From: Cololabis saira
Taxonomy: Eukaryota; Chordata; Actinopteri; Beloniformes; Belonidae
Length of the DNA stretch: 64,000 bases
Direction: 5' to 3'
Assembly: GCF_033807715.1 (NCBI RefSeq)
Contig: NC_084599.1
Location: forward strand, 33,084,160-33,148,159
Shown here piece after piece: positions 44,816 through 59,938 of this stretch; position 1 is the stretch's first letter; the number at the start of each line of letters is the position of its first letter. The notes beneath the pieces were generated by a model. That model saw only the letters and a list, made by a program, of their open reading frames with translations. It did not search any database and was not told where the DNA came from. A program made the position numbers and the translations under genes.

Positions 44816-46051
44816 CAGTGGCTCTAGAGAACCTGAAATGAAGACCACTGCTCTACAGAGTGGAGATGCTTCTGCACAACAACCTTAGGAAATACAGAAA
44901 ACTCACTGACATGACAATTTGGAACGGGGAGGTTTATGACTGCTGATCCGGATCAAATCACAGGCGACCCTTTTTCTCCAAGTCATAAAGACAGAACTGA
45001 GAGATGTTATCCGATATCACATATCTCAGTCTGTGTGTTCTCCGCAGGAACAGATCAATCTCCCTGCTCTACAAGAGCTATTTGAAAACAGTCTGGCCCA
45101 TTTTTCTCCAGTCTGAGATTATCTCTGTCGGCACCACTGTCCCACTAGAACCCATCACTGGGGCCAATTTGCCGAGAGTGTTACTCAGTCAGGTGATTCT
45201 GATTGAGTCCGGGTCATCTTCCAGAACTCTTTGCAGTCAAATGCCAGCATGATGCAGCCGGGTCCAGTCTGACAGAGTTAATTTTCAGCAGAGATTGACT
45301 GCTGAGACCCTTCGAGCCAAACATCTGGCTTTTAAATCCACGTGAGAGGGAACTTCTGTCTATGGGCCTCATTTAACCGAGTCCAAATCAGGGCCCCAGT
45401 GAGTGCTTTATCTGCATGAAATGAGAATTCCTCTCTGACTGTCAATTTCAGCTCATTTTAATTAACAATATCAAAAAGATGTAGATAAAAATGCACATAA
45501 AAGGTGGTTACCCCAGTTTTTTCTGTTGTCAGTTTGTTGACGCAAGTAAAAAGAGATGAATAAAAAGGTCTCTATCTGATCTTTTTTTTTTACTCTTATT
45601 ATTAATTAAAGATTGTAGTCTCTTTTGCTTAATGAAAATTACTTCCTTCAGAAGCTCAGGGCAAACAGTAAAGATGGGTCTAAAAAGCAGAGAGCAAGAG
45701 GGAGAAAGCAGCGTCTTTTAAGTTTGTCTATTGTTCACCTGCAGTTGCTTGTTTTCTTCATCCCCACATTAGAAAAACAAAGAACTCCTTTCACTATTGT
45801 AAAGATTGTAGAGACTATTGTGTGGGCTCTAATTCATATTCTGGGTGTCCCACTGCGACGTGCTGTGTTGCTACGCTCCTCCTAGACATAAAACTTCATC
45901 CGAATTGATCACTTCATTTCCTTCAAACACAAAAGAGACACAAAGCTAAAGTCTCTTCAAGAGTCATTATTTCTTTTTACAATCAGTATTAGGAAACACA
46001 CATTTAATGTTTTCTAAATACAGGAAAGGAGATGTTGTAAAGGCCGAGTGT
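44816..46051. other. No recognised gene
   Basis: A + frame at 45004-45252 begins like a short LINE or gene fragment but has no identifiable domain. Confidence 0.4.
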
Positions 46052-46059
46052 CTGGTTAA

Positions 46060-47250
<1,191 letters not shown>

Positions 47251-47258
47251 CTGGTTAA

Positions 47259-50200
47259 ACATAACTAACTTTAACTTTATCTGCAATGGTCGGTCCCTGA
47301 CTGCTACTGTACCACCTTTGTCCTGCTACTGTCTGAGGACAGATAAGCACCGCCACGCCTTCCCTGCAACTGTTGCTTTCTGCCATTTCTCTGTTCTCTG
47401 TCTTCCCTCTGCAGACTGCCGTCCTTACGCAACACTACAGCCGAATTCCAATACGAGGAGCAGCTGCTTGCTTTCATTATGGAAAAAGGAAGTGACACAT
47501 CTATTATTTATTGCAGAACACATTCGACTCCCTCCAGTGGGACCTCCGTTAGTATTACGGCTAGTTCCGCTTACGGATGTTAATGAAAGTTCTGCAGGTA
47601 ATTAGCACTGAGTCATTTCACTGTATCAACAGTTATGAATGTTAAGGATGTGAGGAGGTTACGACAAGGAGAATAGGAGGGAAACGGTGCAAATGACAGA
47701 AAGAGAAGTAAAAATAATGAAAAGGGATGCATTTGAGAAATAATTTGATAAAGAATGACTGGATTAGTTAAATCTGTTCATACAGTCGGGTTTTAGAGAT
47801 GGGGCATGTGCTATAAATATAAAAAAGAAAAACAATACAAATAGAAAGTATGAGAGGAGGGAAAAGGTGTGCCTTGCTGTAGAAAAAGAAGATCACTTAC
47901 AGTCATCTCGCAACACATAATATCCGACTGACTACAGGTTAAAGGACACATGTATACAAAGATTTATTTTGTAAAAAAAAAAAAAAGTAAATTATTTAAA
48001 AAATGTACTAGTATTATTGAGAATTTTCATTCCGGTGAGCAAGATTGGTCTCAGCAGCTCCAACAATGATACTACCACTATCGTGTTTCAGCATTAAGAT
48101 TATTTTCTTACACTTAAATGCAGTGTTTTCCTGATTGTATGCCTTCTGGGTCCTCTTTGTTTACCTTTCAGGACTTGTTAGAAATCGTAATAGCCACATT
48201 CAAGGTTTTCGCAAACTTTCCAGCATTGCTACACAAACAGAATCTGCCTGATATGTTCAGATACAGCATTTCAACAGAAAAGTTCAAACCCTCTCACAAT
48301 AAACAATAGTGTGTCCCTTTGCTCAGAATATGAACAAAGACGACAAAAGCATACATGCATTTTCTTCAGAAATCTATAATATTGTTAATTATACCTTAAA
48401 AAAGCACACACCAAGTGCAAGCAAATAATAAAAGTGAATAAAAATGATAAAAGGTCTGCCATGAACAGAGTGGATAAATGGTAGTTCAAGGTATCAGCAC
48501 ATTATGTAGAGAAGGTTTGCCGTTGGGAGTAAGTCGACACCTAAATTCACACTCTTTTTATATTAGTATGTTCACAACCTTCGTGCTATAGTTCCACTTG
48601 GCCACCCAGAAAAATACACAAGTGGGATTACACTAATCACACCTGTAACAACCAGCTGTCTGATTTCCACACTAAGTCCTCCTTTCACTGAATCGTGAGT
48701 GAATGCAGTAATGTGTCAGCAGCAGTCAAAGCTGTGTGGTGAGGGTTATACTTCTGCAGCCACAAAAATGATACTTGTGCACACACCACACACACACTCT
48801 TCCTCACAAGTCTTAGGCAACCACGTGTGACCTACCCTTTACCCTGTAAAAATAGACCCAGAAAGAATCGGAAACCACAGCAATGACGGACAAGAAATAC
48901 AAATAAGTTCTGTGAGATAAACAAAAAGGAATTAGTGAAATGTTGAAAACACAGAAATGAGGAAGGTTAATCATTCCCGAAAGAGGGCACATGTCTAAGA
49001 CGGTAAAAGAGGAAGAGTAAAAACAGACAAAAACAAATTAGAAGATGTTATTTAACAGATTCAGCAGGGGTCACATTTATTCCTCACCTGCCATAGAGCT
49101 CCACACACCTCCTGCCCTTGCTGTTGCTGTGAAAGCTACTGACCCTGTCTGCACAGACAGAAAGAAAAACACAGAGAAAAGGAGGGTGAAAGGGTGGGAA
49201 AGGGTTGACATGGTGGCAGATGATGCAGGGAGAGGAGAGCAGAGGAGAGGAGAAGAGAAGGGCTATCGGCGTTTTCAATATAATGGGACTTACCAGCTTG
49301 TCCACTACAACCAAACACACAAGTAAGATGGCGCACTACAACCACCGTCTGGGCTGATACTGCAGCAAATGTAAGTGTGAAAACAATTGTGTGTCCATAT
49401 GTGCACATGACCTGATGGCTTCATGTGTGTGCATAGTGTGCCTTGTCTACTACTGTGTAGTAAGTGCATGTGTGGTAGTGTCTGACCATTTGCCTGTGGG
49501 CACAAGACCTGTCCTACAGTGAACTCCCACCATGCATCACTCTGATTATTACTAGACCACTTAAAATCAACCTCCTACTGCGCAGCCACCGGGGCCACGT
49601 GAGACCAGCTTTGACCAGACCTCCATACTGGATCATAAATGACTCTTGAGGAACGGTGAAGTCAATCTTCATAGATCCCTAATAAGCGAACCCTCAAGTT
49701 AGGGCTAACTGGCTTAAAAACAGAAGGCAGTCAAATGAGTAAACCTCTGTGAGCCCGCTTGGCTCTGTAGTGGAAATGAGGTAAATAATTAACTGCCGTT
49801 AAATAGGCTAACTGCCCAGGCTAATGGGTTCTGTCTCTTATCTCTCTCCTGCACCAATATTTCTGCCCACTAATGATAAATCCTCTCTAAGCAAATGTAA
49901 GCAAACGTCTAAGGCGGGAAAAAAAAAAAGGATAGCATCAAGCAAAGAGCATGTTCAAGCATTAAAACCGACATACCATGTGAGCGCTCGCATGTAGAGA
50001 GCACCTGACTCACTCGTGGCATCTGTGGCAAAGTTGTCAAGTTTCATTTGAATCAAGACCGACTGCAAGAAGTTTAGGGGTTTTATTATTATTACTATAA
50101 TGATTATTATTATTAATAATAATATTATTATCAATAAAGCCAATCGGCTCATGTGCACTTCCCTTTCGTCATGAATCACAGCTAACTTTAATAGTGTTTA

Positions 50201-50525
50201 TAACAGTTACACTTCCCTCTTGCTGAGCCCATGAGCCTTCTCCTGTCAGGTGGGATCAAATCTGACCTCAGACCCCCCGGGACCTTTACACTCTCACTCC
50301 TCCCTGGTCTTTTTTTTATTGTCAAGGTTACGCACTTTTTGTCCATCTTGTGTTTTGATGCAAAATAAAAAATAAAAAAATTAAGTATGACATGGCATTT
50401 AGTGAAGATAACAAAGTGTGGAGGTCTGTAGGTTTAAGTTTCTCTCTATCTTGGTGAAGGCGGTAGACACACCCGTGTGACTCTAAGACGAGAGAAAATG
50501 TGCCAGATCCATTCAAATTGGAGAA
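47259..50525. other. No recognised gene (about 3.3 kb)
   Basis: AT-rich unique-looking sequence. Poly-A near 47974. Motif-free ORFs only, including 47201-47605, which begins inside the MITE. Confidence 0.45.
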
Positions 50526-50538
50526 TAGACAAATATCC

Positions 50539-50902
50539 ATTGATCCATCCATTTTCTATAATAGTTATATCCTTTGCAGGGTCACGGGGGTCTGCTGGAG
50601 CCTATCCCAGCTCATTTTCAGGCGAGAGGCAGGGGTTCACCCTGGACAGGTATCCAGTCCATCGCAGGGCCACATACGTACAAACAACCAGACACACTCA
50701 CACTCACACCTACGGACTCATTAATTAACCTAATATGCATGTTTTTGGACTGTGGGAGGAAGCTGGAGTACCCGGAGGGAACCCACGCAAGCACGGGGAG
50801 AACATGCAAACTCCACACAGAAAGACCGGGGCCAGGGAGTTGAACCAGGAACCTTCTCACTGTGAGGCAACAGTGCTAGCCACCAAGCCACTGTGCTGCC
50901 CT
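50539..50902 (-). mobile_element. tRNA-derived SINE, minus strand, 13-bp TSD
   Basis: On the minus strand the head reads GGGCAGCACAGTGGCTTGGT (A-box region), then GGTTCAACTCC (B-box). The body has GGAGTTTGCATGTTCTCCCC, and the 3' end is an ATGGATGGATC tail. Perfect 13-bp duplication TAGACAAATATCC at 50526-50538 and 50903-50915. The tail type suggests mobilisation by an RTE-like LINE. Confidence 0.85.
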
Positions 50903-50915
50903 AGACAAATATCCT

Positions 50916-51970
50916 CCATCATAATTGTGTTTCTGTTCAGTTGTAAAGTGAATCTGAAGCTTCACTTCCATTAACTTGACACCACACGGACGTCAGTCCT
51001 GGCAGATTGTTGTGCTGTTCAGACTACACAACTGGCTGTCATGAGTGGGAGTCTTGCAGTCATTGTAGTGTTCACACTACCGGACTGATCAGCGACTTTG
51101 ACGCACACAAAACATCTGACAGCCACTTGGTCTCCAAACTGGTCTCCGAACTGTGTTTTGCCAACAAAATGCACCTGCGAGGTGACACAGGAAGTGCATA
51201 TGTAAGTTGCTTTTTGAAAACAAAACAAGGAGATAAATAGGCAGAGCTAATGTTTATGCGATTATGTTCTGAAAATGACCCCCCCCCCCCCCCCAAAAAA
51301 AAAGGAATGTTGCTTCTTCTTTATTCTGCTGAATGTTTTACAGCGTCTCCAACATGCAGCAGAGATGCCATTCATCACCATGACGTCACTCGATGGCTTT
51401 AGGTAGGATGGGGAGTTAACTGACAGCTCCAGGTGTTTAGCATGCTAGACAGAGCATGCTCTGTGTGTGCTGGCCAACATCTTTGAGTTGTTCACACATA
51501 ACGATTAAGTAGCAAATTAACACTTGTCAATTTGCCTCTGGCTTGTCAGCTACCGGCAAATTGGGCTGAAGCTGCAATCAGGAAGCGGCTCAGACTGCAA
51601 GTAGAAGATGCTAACCGGTCAAAGGTGGCCATACTGGAGCGGGCAGCCTAAACCATCCGCAGCTCGGCCCGGTGTTGCCCGCGGTCACAGACCGGTTGGT
51701 ATTCGGCAGTCGTCCCTGGCAGACAGCCAGTTCAACTGCTGCTTTGGCTTATGGCCAGAGGGGACACATAAATACACAGAAAAAACTCCACACAGTTGTC
51801 AAGGATATGAAATCAAGCTACAGAGATCAAAACCGTTGTCGATGCCAGGTTGTAACATTTTTTTTATGCCACGAAATTGGACATTTTAACATGGACGGCC
51901 CAAATATAGAAGCTATACAAGACAGAACCGGTAGTTACAGTAATGAAGATAATGTACAAATATTAAGCGC
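50916..51970. repeat. Possible degraded MITE and unassigned sequence
   Basis: GTTCAGACTACACAACTG near 51016 and GTTGTTCACACATAACGATT near 51487 look like worn inverted ends. A poly-C run lies at 51279-51294. The 51608-51977 frames are not recognisable. Confidence 0.3.
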
Positions 51971-51971
51971 T

Positions 51972-52322
51972 CTATGACTACTGAAAGTTCAGCAGAGTGA
52001 CGGCCTGGGGGAAGAAACTGTCTCTCTGACGGTGCACAGGACTCTGCAGCAGACGGGAGGAGTTTGAAATGTTTGTGTGCAGGGGGTGAAGGGTCTGAAG
52101 AAATGTTCCTAACCCATTTCCTGACCCTGAACGGTACAGGTCCTGGATGGAGGGAGAGGGAGAGTTGGTCCTGACTATTTTTTTTCTGCAGATTTACCGT
52201 CTGTTGCAGTCTGTACATTTCCTGCTGATCCAAACCAGACAGTGATGGAAGTGCACAGAACAGACTGGATGATAGCAAAGTAGAAGGTGATAGGCAGGTT
52301 AAACTTAAAAGACCTGTCATGA
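51972..52322 (-). pseudogene. LINE ORF2 C-terminal relic, minus strand
   Basis: The minus strand reads FNLPITFYFAIIQSVLCTSI then TVWFGSAGN in one frame. In others it gives DLYRS-like, LLPSAAES and RQFLPPGRHSAEL strings, the order seen at the end of CR1/Rex1-like ORF2. Frameshifts make it non-functional. Confidence 0.6.
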
Positions 52323-55300
52323 TCTAGGAGTTGCCATTGCGTTAGGCGTTAGTCTCGATGACAAAACATCAATATAGTTTGGTTTCTTCATTCCCAAACG
52401 ATCCACCACATTCACTAAATCCGTTGCCTCACTGTGACCTGAAAAACACAGCTGAAATGCGTAACACGAGTTGTTGTTGTGACCTAATTATTGCTCAAAG
52501 CATAAAAATAAATTATTAACCTTGAAAAAGCGATCCCTGCATATGCAGGCAGTTTAAAATCCTCACCTAAAAACAACTACTCAAACTCATGAGGTGAAAA
52601 TAATTCAAAGTATGCTGTCAGGTTTAAATAGGTTTGTAGCATGCAACAATACAGTTGATGGCGTGGACCAGTTCTCTGCTTCACAGGTAGTTATAATGTA
52701 GGATGTATACATTTAGAAAAACAACATACATTTGGAGGCTATAGTGCAGGTAAAAAAAAGTGTGCATTCTGTGTTTGAGCTCATTCAAAAACATTGATAT
52801 GCGATAACATTGACAGTGTTATCCAAAGTATGGCACCCCAGGATTCTGCAAATGTGGGGTGTCATAATGTGCCTGGTTGTATAAAATAAATGAGAATAAA
52901 AACTAAACTGCTGCACACGACAGCTTATAAGTACACAGAGATCATATATAGCATGTTTTCACAACCGTGGGAGTTACAGAGAAATTATTTAAAAAATGCT
53001 GTACTTCCTTAATTGCAAATAATGTTTACTTTTATAGCCCTGGGGGCGGTAATTAACACCGTTTTTATTGTACTCTTTTAAAAACTGCATCTAATCAGTT
53101 TATGTGCCATAAAAAAATAATTTTGTGCAATACCGAAACACGTTTAGGATAAAAGCAGATTGAGATTCATGATGTGTAATTGTGAAACACGCACTTGTCC
53201 ATGTGGTGCTTGCAGTCAGTGTGTTCGTGTGCGTGTTTGTGTGTGTGTGACTGGATGTTAGTGAGCAAAAACATGAAGGTTTATGCTGGCAAAGATCTCG
53301 TATAACATTACATCCCACAGCTTGAAGTCTTCGGGAATTAAAGGTTTCGTTTTTTGCTGTTTTTAAAAAAAAAATCCTCACTGAGGACCAAAAAAAAAAC
53401 CCAACATGAGCTAAAAGAGCACAAAAAAGAATGAGAAAAAAGCCAGTTATGTTTTAGCCACACAGCGGAGTCTTATTATTATGATTTCATAATGTCTCAT
53501 CTTAAAAGCAGGCTTTTCTGCCAACAACATTTGTGACTACACAACTTATTTGAAATAATAGCTTTTATATGGATGTATGTAATGTGATAAAATGTTTAAG
53601 GATGATGAAAATTTTGTAGACAATCAATAAAAACTCAATATTGTACAAGAAAGTCGATCAACCAGTCAAATTCTATTTGTACGTTTCATACAACAAAGAA
53701 GCTTCACAGGATTACAAACAACAAAAACAAATGATGGAAGCCTGCTGACCCTCCAACCCCCAGTGAAACACACCCACACACACTTGGATCCACATGAAGG
53801 TAAAAACTCTAGAGGAGTGAAACAGAAACTCAGATAAGACTTGTGAGGGGAATTTGTTGAATAAAATCTAGAGTTTCAAAATTACATAAAGAAAATGTTT
53901 TTACAAGGGTTTTTGAAAAGCATGAAATTATTCACACATGAAATCACGTTCTGCTTGGGAATCTTTTCATAACATTATATTAGGATCATTAATCAAGCAA
54001 GGATTTACAGCACAGAGGAAATATGTTGTTTCAAATTGATTTAAATCACTTTAATCATTACATCACTTTTTCTGTGTCTTACATGTGTGTTGTACAGTAT
54101 CTGTAAATGAAGTCATATTCTGTGACTTAAGTACACACAGAATCAAACTCAAGTCCATATATAGCTGTAACTGACCTAACAGCACCAGGGCACATTAACG
54201 GCAACACAGGAAAAAAAAGTGAACATTTTTTCTTTGCTTTCACTCCTCTGTTCTTGCATTCCTTCCAAGAAAGCATTCACAGACACAAGAAAAACACTCA
54301 ACATACCCACTTCATCAAAGTGTTTCCAGCAAATACTATTTGTGAATTTTCATTTCCATCCTCTTCTAGTTTAATTTCTGAGTGTTTTGGGGGAATGTGT
54401 GCTCCTTTGTGAATGCAAGAAGGAAAGAGCATGGCAGCGATTTTCCCGCAGCAGTCATGCTAAATGTTTTTCAAAGTCCAAAAATCGTTACAGTGAAATG
54501 GAGCGCTGACTGTTGACATTTTAACAGCTGACTGATCAGTGAATCTGAATTTCTCAAGCCAGTAGCAGTGCTTTGCAGAGCACAGAAACATTGCAGCAGT
54601 GAGAGCCTGCAGATACAGTTCAGGTTGGTCCAATGCAAATGAAGCAATTTCAATCATGCGATCAGTGAAAGGTTGAAAACCTCAGTGCAAGTTGTATATG
54701 TTTGCACTCAAAAGCTTAACAAGTCAGGGATTCAAGTGTGGCTCGATATAAAACCAATGTGAAAGAGGGGAACTAGAGGGTTTTAGGAAGCTGGAGAGTA
54801 TTGTGAACATGCCACACCCAAATGTTTGGAGTACAGGGACATTTGTGAGAAAAATTTAAATGGGAGATACTGCCAAACGTTGTAGGGAATGAAACAACAA
54901 AGATCGTGTGGGATGTCTGCATCCAGGCCGATAAAGTCTGTGGAGGATTGGCAAAGTGAAGAAAACAGTAAACGGGAGCAAAATGTGCTGTAGATTCCAA
55001 ACTGGGAAAGTGGCTCCAACATATTCTAACAGCGCTGCTCTCTGCCAGATAAGAGCAGTCCTACAAAATACTAGCAATAATGCACAGAACTCTCAGGATC
55101 CTGGATTTACATCAGAGGACCTGAGCTTGAAGGGTGAAGGGACTGAGCCAGTGTGGCCCCTGCAAGCCAGTTCAGGCAATCAGCCGAAGCAGCATGTCTG
55201 CTCATTTTCAGTTATTTACACGGTTTATTCCAGTTACACCTTCGAAGTCTGTTAAAAGAGGTGATAAATATCAATCTCTACTATGACGACTCATCTACCA

Positions 55301-56701
55301 AATCCCGTTCTGTTCAAAAACTCCACCACCCCAACATCCACATGCAGACTTCAAATGTCAGGATCAAATAAGACGTTTTGTGAGTCTTGATGTTTTTGGT
55401 TTTATCATATTAGTGAAACAAACCTCCTCTCGTTGTCTAGTACGGAGTAAGTGGTGGGGTGACGATGAAGAAGTACGGAGATGTGTGAGGGCTGAGGAAG
55501 GAAAAAGCTTATGATGTCAGAGTTACAGTTTCCTTTGAGACAACATTTCCTATCAAGGCAAAGTACATGAGCGCTGAGTTTGCTCCAGACTATGCAACTA
55601 TATAAAACTGCAGTTTTGAGTTTTGCTTCTTTAAAAACAGAGCCCTTTGTCATCTGGATGCATTTACGCACAAGTGTGACATAACAATAAACATGGCGTT
55701 TTGTCAAAGACCTCTATTACAACGAGTAACAACTGTGAGCGTCTTCCTGTTAGAACCAGTTGGCAAAGGTATTAGATGGATCAGGAATGACATGCTGAGA
55801 AAACCCATGAGTCTTTAGGAACATGCCTTAGCCTTAGCACCTTCTGTTACTTAAGAAAGCTGTTATTACCTGCGTTAATTATTTTGTCCCCTCATGACAG
55901 GAAACAATAACCAAAGCAGCACCATGTGGCACCAAATTAATGTCTCTACAGCTGGCTGGTAAAAGTTGTAACAGAAACCGTCAGTCAATAATATATGATG
56001 TCATCATTAACAAGTAAAGTATGAGATAAACTTCTGAAACAATGTATCTGAAAAGGAAAGAGCAATTAGAGCTTATTAAAACAAATAAGGCCAGTTGAGG
56101 TAATCAGTTTGGGTTCTTTTTATGTGGGGGGGGGGGGTAATATGAAGCCATGACCAGGATATTCCACAGCAAACGTGTGTGTTGGTATGTGTGTGTGTGT
56201 GTGTTGCCGGCCTATAGCTGGCAGACATCCTGAGGAAGGCGAGTTACTGATAAGACTGTCAGGCAGGGAAACAAGTGTTTACATGTTCAGAGCAATGCCC
56301 ACCTCACTCAACAAGTGGGAAAGATCTGAAGTGTTCGGATAGGTGTGTGCGCGTGGAAAAAAATACAAGAATACAAGAAACCAGCAAGCGTTTCAAAGAA
56401 AGATGACTAGATTATAACCCATAACTGCCACTCTTTTCTGGTCCGGTGGCCTTCTAGTATATAAAAGGTCAAATGGATGGTCTCATGGTTGTTTTTTTCC
56501 AGAAGCACAAGGATGTTAGACCTCTTACACTGTCTGTTTTTCTTTCTCCATCAGATTCTGTAATGTACGACAGCAAAGGTACCCATATGATTTTATTATT
56601 TCCTATTCATTTTAACTTACAGTACTGTGTGTACTAAGTGGCTCTTTCTGAATATCCTTAAAACATATCAATTGTTTCATGTCATCTAAGACTCATCAGA
56701 C
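52323..56701. other. No recognised gene (about 4.4 kb)
   Basis: The largest stretch without a named element. A poly-G run at 56127-56138 and a short GT tract near 56187-56203. Conservation with other fish is the test for enhancers here. Confidence 0.4.
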
Positions 56702-56703
56702 TA

Positions 56704-57140
56704 TGGAGCTAGAACAGTCTCATAATTGACAAATGCATAGGATAAGTTTTACAAATGCACAGACCGATTTGCAAATACACACATGCACAGAACAATTCAC
56801 ACGTGCCTAGGACAAGACATACAAATGTATTTTTGATGCACACACAAATATAACCTGATTTACAAACGTTTTTTTGTCTGTGAGCTGCGCTGGATTTGCG
56901 TGTGACTTTTGAGACTCCTCTGACGTGACTCGATCCACAAGTACGTTTTTTTTAACACGGAATGATCTGCAACCAATCAGATTAAAGGGGCGGATACACC
57001 TGCTGTTCAAACCATAGACATGTATGTCTATGGTTTGAACTGCGTTCGCTTAGAAAAGTGATTCATATTTCAAGTTGGCGGAGAAACATTTGTAAAACTT
57101 GTCCTGTGCATTTGTCAATAATGAGACTGTTTTAGCTCCA
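56704..57140. mobile_element. TA-flanked MITE with long TIRs and central hairpin
   Basis: About 50-bp inverted ends beginning TGGAGCTAGAACAGTCTCAT on the left and TGGAGCTAAAACAGTCTCAT on the complement of the right. TA lies at 56702-56703 and 57141-57142. Near its right third is a perfect 17-bp palindrome with a 2-nt loop (57005-57040). Confidence 0.8.
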
Positions 57141-57142
57141 TA

Positions 57143-58420
57143 TCAGACTTCCAAAATACCACAATCCACACTAAACATAACAATGTGCCGATCTAGCTGC
57201 CACAGAAAGCCTTGTTTTGAACGAAAATCCCACCAAAGTAGCATCCGTGTCACCGTCCAACGTAGGCTTCAACATTTTCCAGCATCTAAACAGTGTAAAC
57301 AACTGAGCCGAGCTGGAGGAGACGTAAATATATCTGTAAAGCACAGCCAGACACTTACTAATCGTTATTAATTGTCACAATGAAAGCACTACAAGCCTTC
57401 ACTGAAGTGTTACCTGAGCAAGATAGCCGTTATCTGCTCAGTTTAGACCAAATCAATAAACAACAAACCAAAAAAAGAAAATCTATTTTATTTCTTGCTG
57501 GTTCAGTGCACTGCATGGAGATGATTTGTGGCAGCGGTCATAACTGTGGTTTGGAAAAGTTTTGAGCTTGAACATTTCCATCAGGCGTAACATAATGTAA
57601 TTAAAAACTCAATTCATAATATGACCGGGCTTTATTGATTTTTATTCAGTGATATATCTGTCTGTTTCCTTTGAATGAGGTCGTCTCCAGGGAAAAATTG
57701 GTGAGACTGAAACTTGAAACTTGTTCTGTTTTGTTCGTCTGTGTGTTGTTTCAGACTTTCTGTGATGACAAGCTGCTTTGTAATGTTAAGACAATCTCCA
57801 CATTGTAAAAAAAAAAAAAAAAAAAAGAAAACAGCAGAAAAAAAGAATAGCACAAACCCTTATGAAAGTCAAACAGGGGTGGAAAAAAAGAAGTAAAGTT
57901 TGGGTGAGATGCTGCTGAGAAATAATCTGGCTGCTCTTCCCACAGACAGCCTGTTCCTGCGAGGCTGAACTCTGCTGACTTGTGGGGGAGAAGGCCTACA
58001 GAGACGGCAGACAGGCCTCCAACATCACTTACACTCTCTACATGTGAGAAACCACAGCCGCAGAGCACGGAGGACGCAGACTTGCTTTTTTTTCTTTTAC
58101 ATTTGATGATGTTTGAAGAGGCGCAGTACATCTTGAATATTTCTTTTTCTATTTCTTTTCGTTTGTGTTCATAACCACGAGTCTCCTCTGAAGACACTGA
58201 AGCCTTAAGCATGAGTCAAACTCACAGTCGGGATCGGACCTGCTTTGAACATCTTCACCACGCGGTTAGTAATGGGACACAGATACATATAAAGCTGATT
58301 AAATTTAGATTTTAGCTGATGTATTGACTACAACAAGGTTCTCTTTCGCGCTCACCTGAGTGGTAGTGAAGCTGCCATGTGTGGGACCGGGCGTGCTACC
58401 AGGAGCAATTTGGATTGAGT
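57143..58420. other. No recognised gene
   Basis: Poly-A near 57807-57825. No domain-bearing ORF. Confidence 0.4.
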
Positions 58421-59008
58421 CAGTGCAGTTACATGCACATCCACAGTAAATCAAGCTATTGGCAACAGTCTATCTAAGGATTAAACTGGAGTTTCAGAGA
58501 AATCTGAGTATACATGCGCGAGAAGACAATCAATTATTGAGTGAGTTGCGTTCGACTCCGCGACGCTAGGTGTCCCCACACGTACTTTCGTATTGGCATT
58601 CTTCCAGTACAATTAGTAATCAAGCGTGAAGGAGGACAAAAACATGTGAAAATATGGACTCTAACGATGCAGCAGCTCTGTAAATGTCGTACATACTAAG
58701 CTGATCATGTCGCAGGTAAGATGCAGCAAAGTCTCCCTCTACTTCTTCTGTTACCGTGTTGTTGTGATGCCTTATCACTTCCAGAAGGAGGGGTCCTGGG
58801 GCGCCAGTAGCTCGGCTAAGCGTGGGTTGGTATACATGCAGGAATAACTCGGATTAGGACGCATTAATTGGCACTAAAAACTTGATCTCAAGAGCTTCAG
58901 TTCGGTTTGACTACAGTCTGACTAAGGCGTATACATGGCTTTAAAAATTCGATATCAGTCAGATTAAGGCAACAATTCGAATTTCTGTTAGTGCATGTAA
59001 ACGTACTG
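58421..59008. mobile_element. Probable TIR element (MITE)
   Basis: The left end CAGTGCAGTTACATGCAC and the complement of the right end CAGTACGTTTACATGCAC are 18-bp imperfect inverted repeats (about 3-4 mismatches). Subterminal TCGGATTA/TAATCCGA-like motifs are repeated. The target duplication is unclear. 588 bp, no transposase. Confidence 0.6.
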
Positions 59009-59938
59009 AGTATTGTGACCGGGACAGTTTGGTCTGTGGAAGGTGTCCGGATCAGACTGCTAGCTAGTTTTAGTGGATGCCCTGCTCAGTTATGTGAGCC
59101 TTGGTGCCAATTTGCAAAATCTCTGCTAGATTCTCTTAAGACCCCCCCAAAAGACCTCGACCATTTGTGTAAACCACAAGCTACGCACTGTTCTTGCTAT
59201 ATAGTATACAGTGTATAATCCTGGCCTGGCGGTATATACTATAGCACAAAGGGTCTTTTCCACTGATGCAGCACATTGCATTGTTGGATGCAGTGAGCGA
59301 TCTAGACTGCTCGGTTGAACATATGAAATGTTCCTGGAAGTAGCAAATCATCCGAGTACTTATTACTGCATACTTTATGCTACATTAAACCCAATACGCA
59401 CTAATAGTATAGTATGGAGCTTTTAAAACAGCCCTTGACAATAATTCAACAGGCCTTTTACCCCTCGTGGTTATTTTTTAACAATCGCCAAACCACCCAC
59501 CTGGTACATTATGATGATACATCATGAAATAATAAGAAGGGATTTCTCACAATTATTGATTTTTTTCTTCCCTATTTTTGTAAAGTCTTGGTTGACTTTT
59601 GTCTAACCTTGTAAAGTGTTAATATTGGGCTACTGTGAGCAGTATTGATCAATGACAATGACTTATTTTTGCAAATTAAGAAAGGTGACCATTAACTTCC
59701 AAACTGACAATTGTGAATATAAGCACACAGGAAGTGAGATAAAGAAGTGTTCATGTCCACAAGGTGGGTTGGAGACATGGCTAAAACGCAGGCCTGAGTT
59801 TTAGTTCAGTCCTGCATCAGTGCGGTGATTTTCACTATTTGAATCTGTTTTACTGTTTTTAACTCTTTAAGATCTGGCTGACGAGTAAGGTTACGTCTGT
59901 CAAAGGCTTGTGTTTGGTGGACAAAATACCGCCCTTTA
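59009..59938. other. No recognised gene
   Basis: Motif-free ORFs and AT-rich sequence. Confidence 0.4.
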
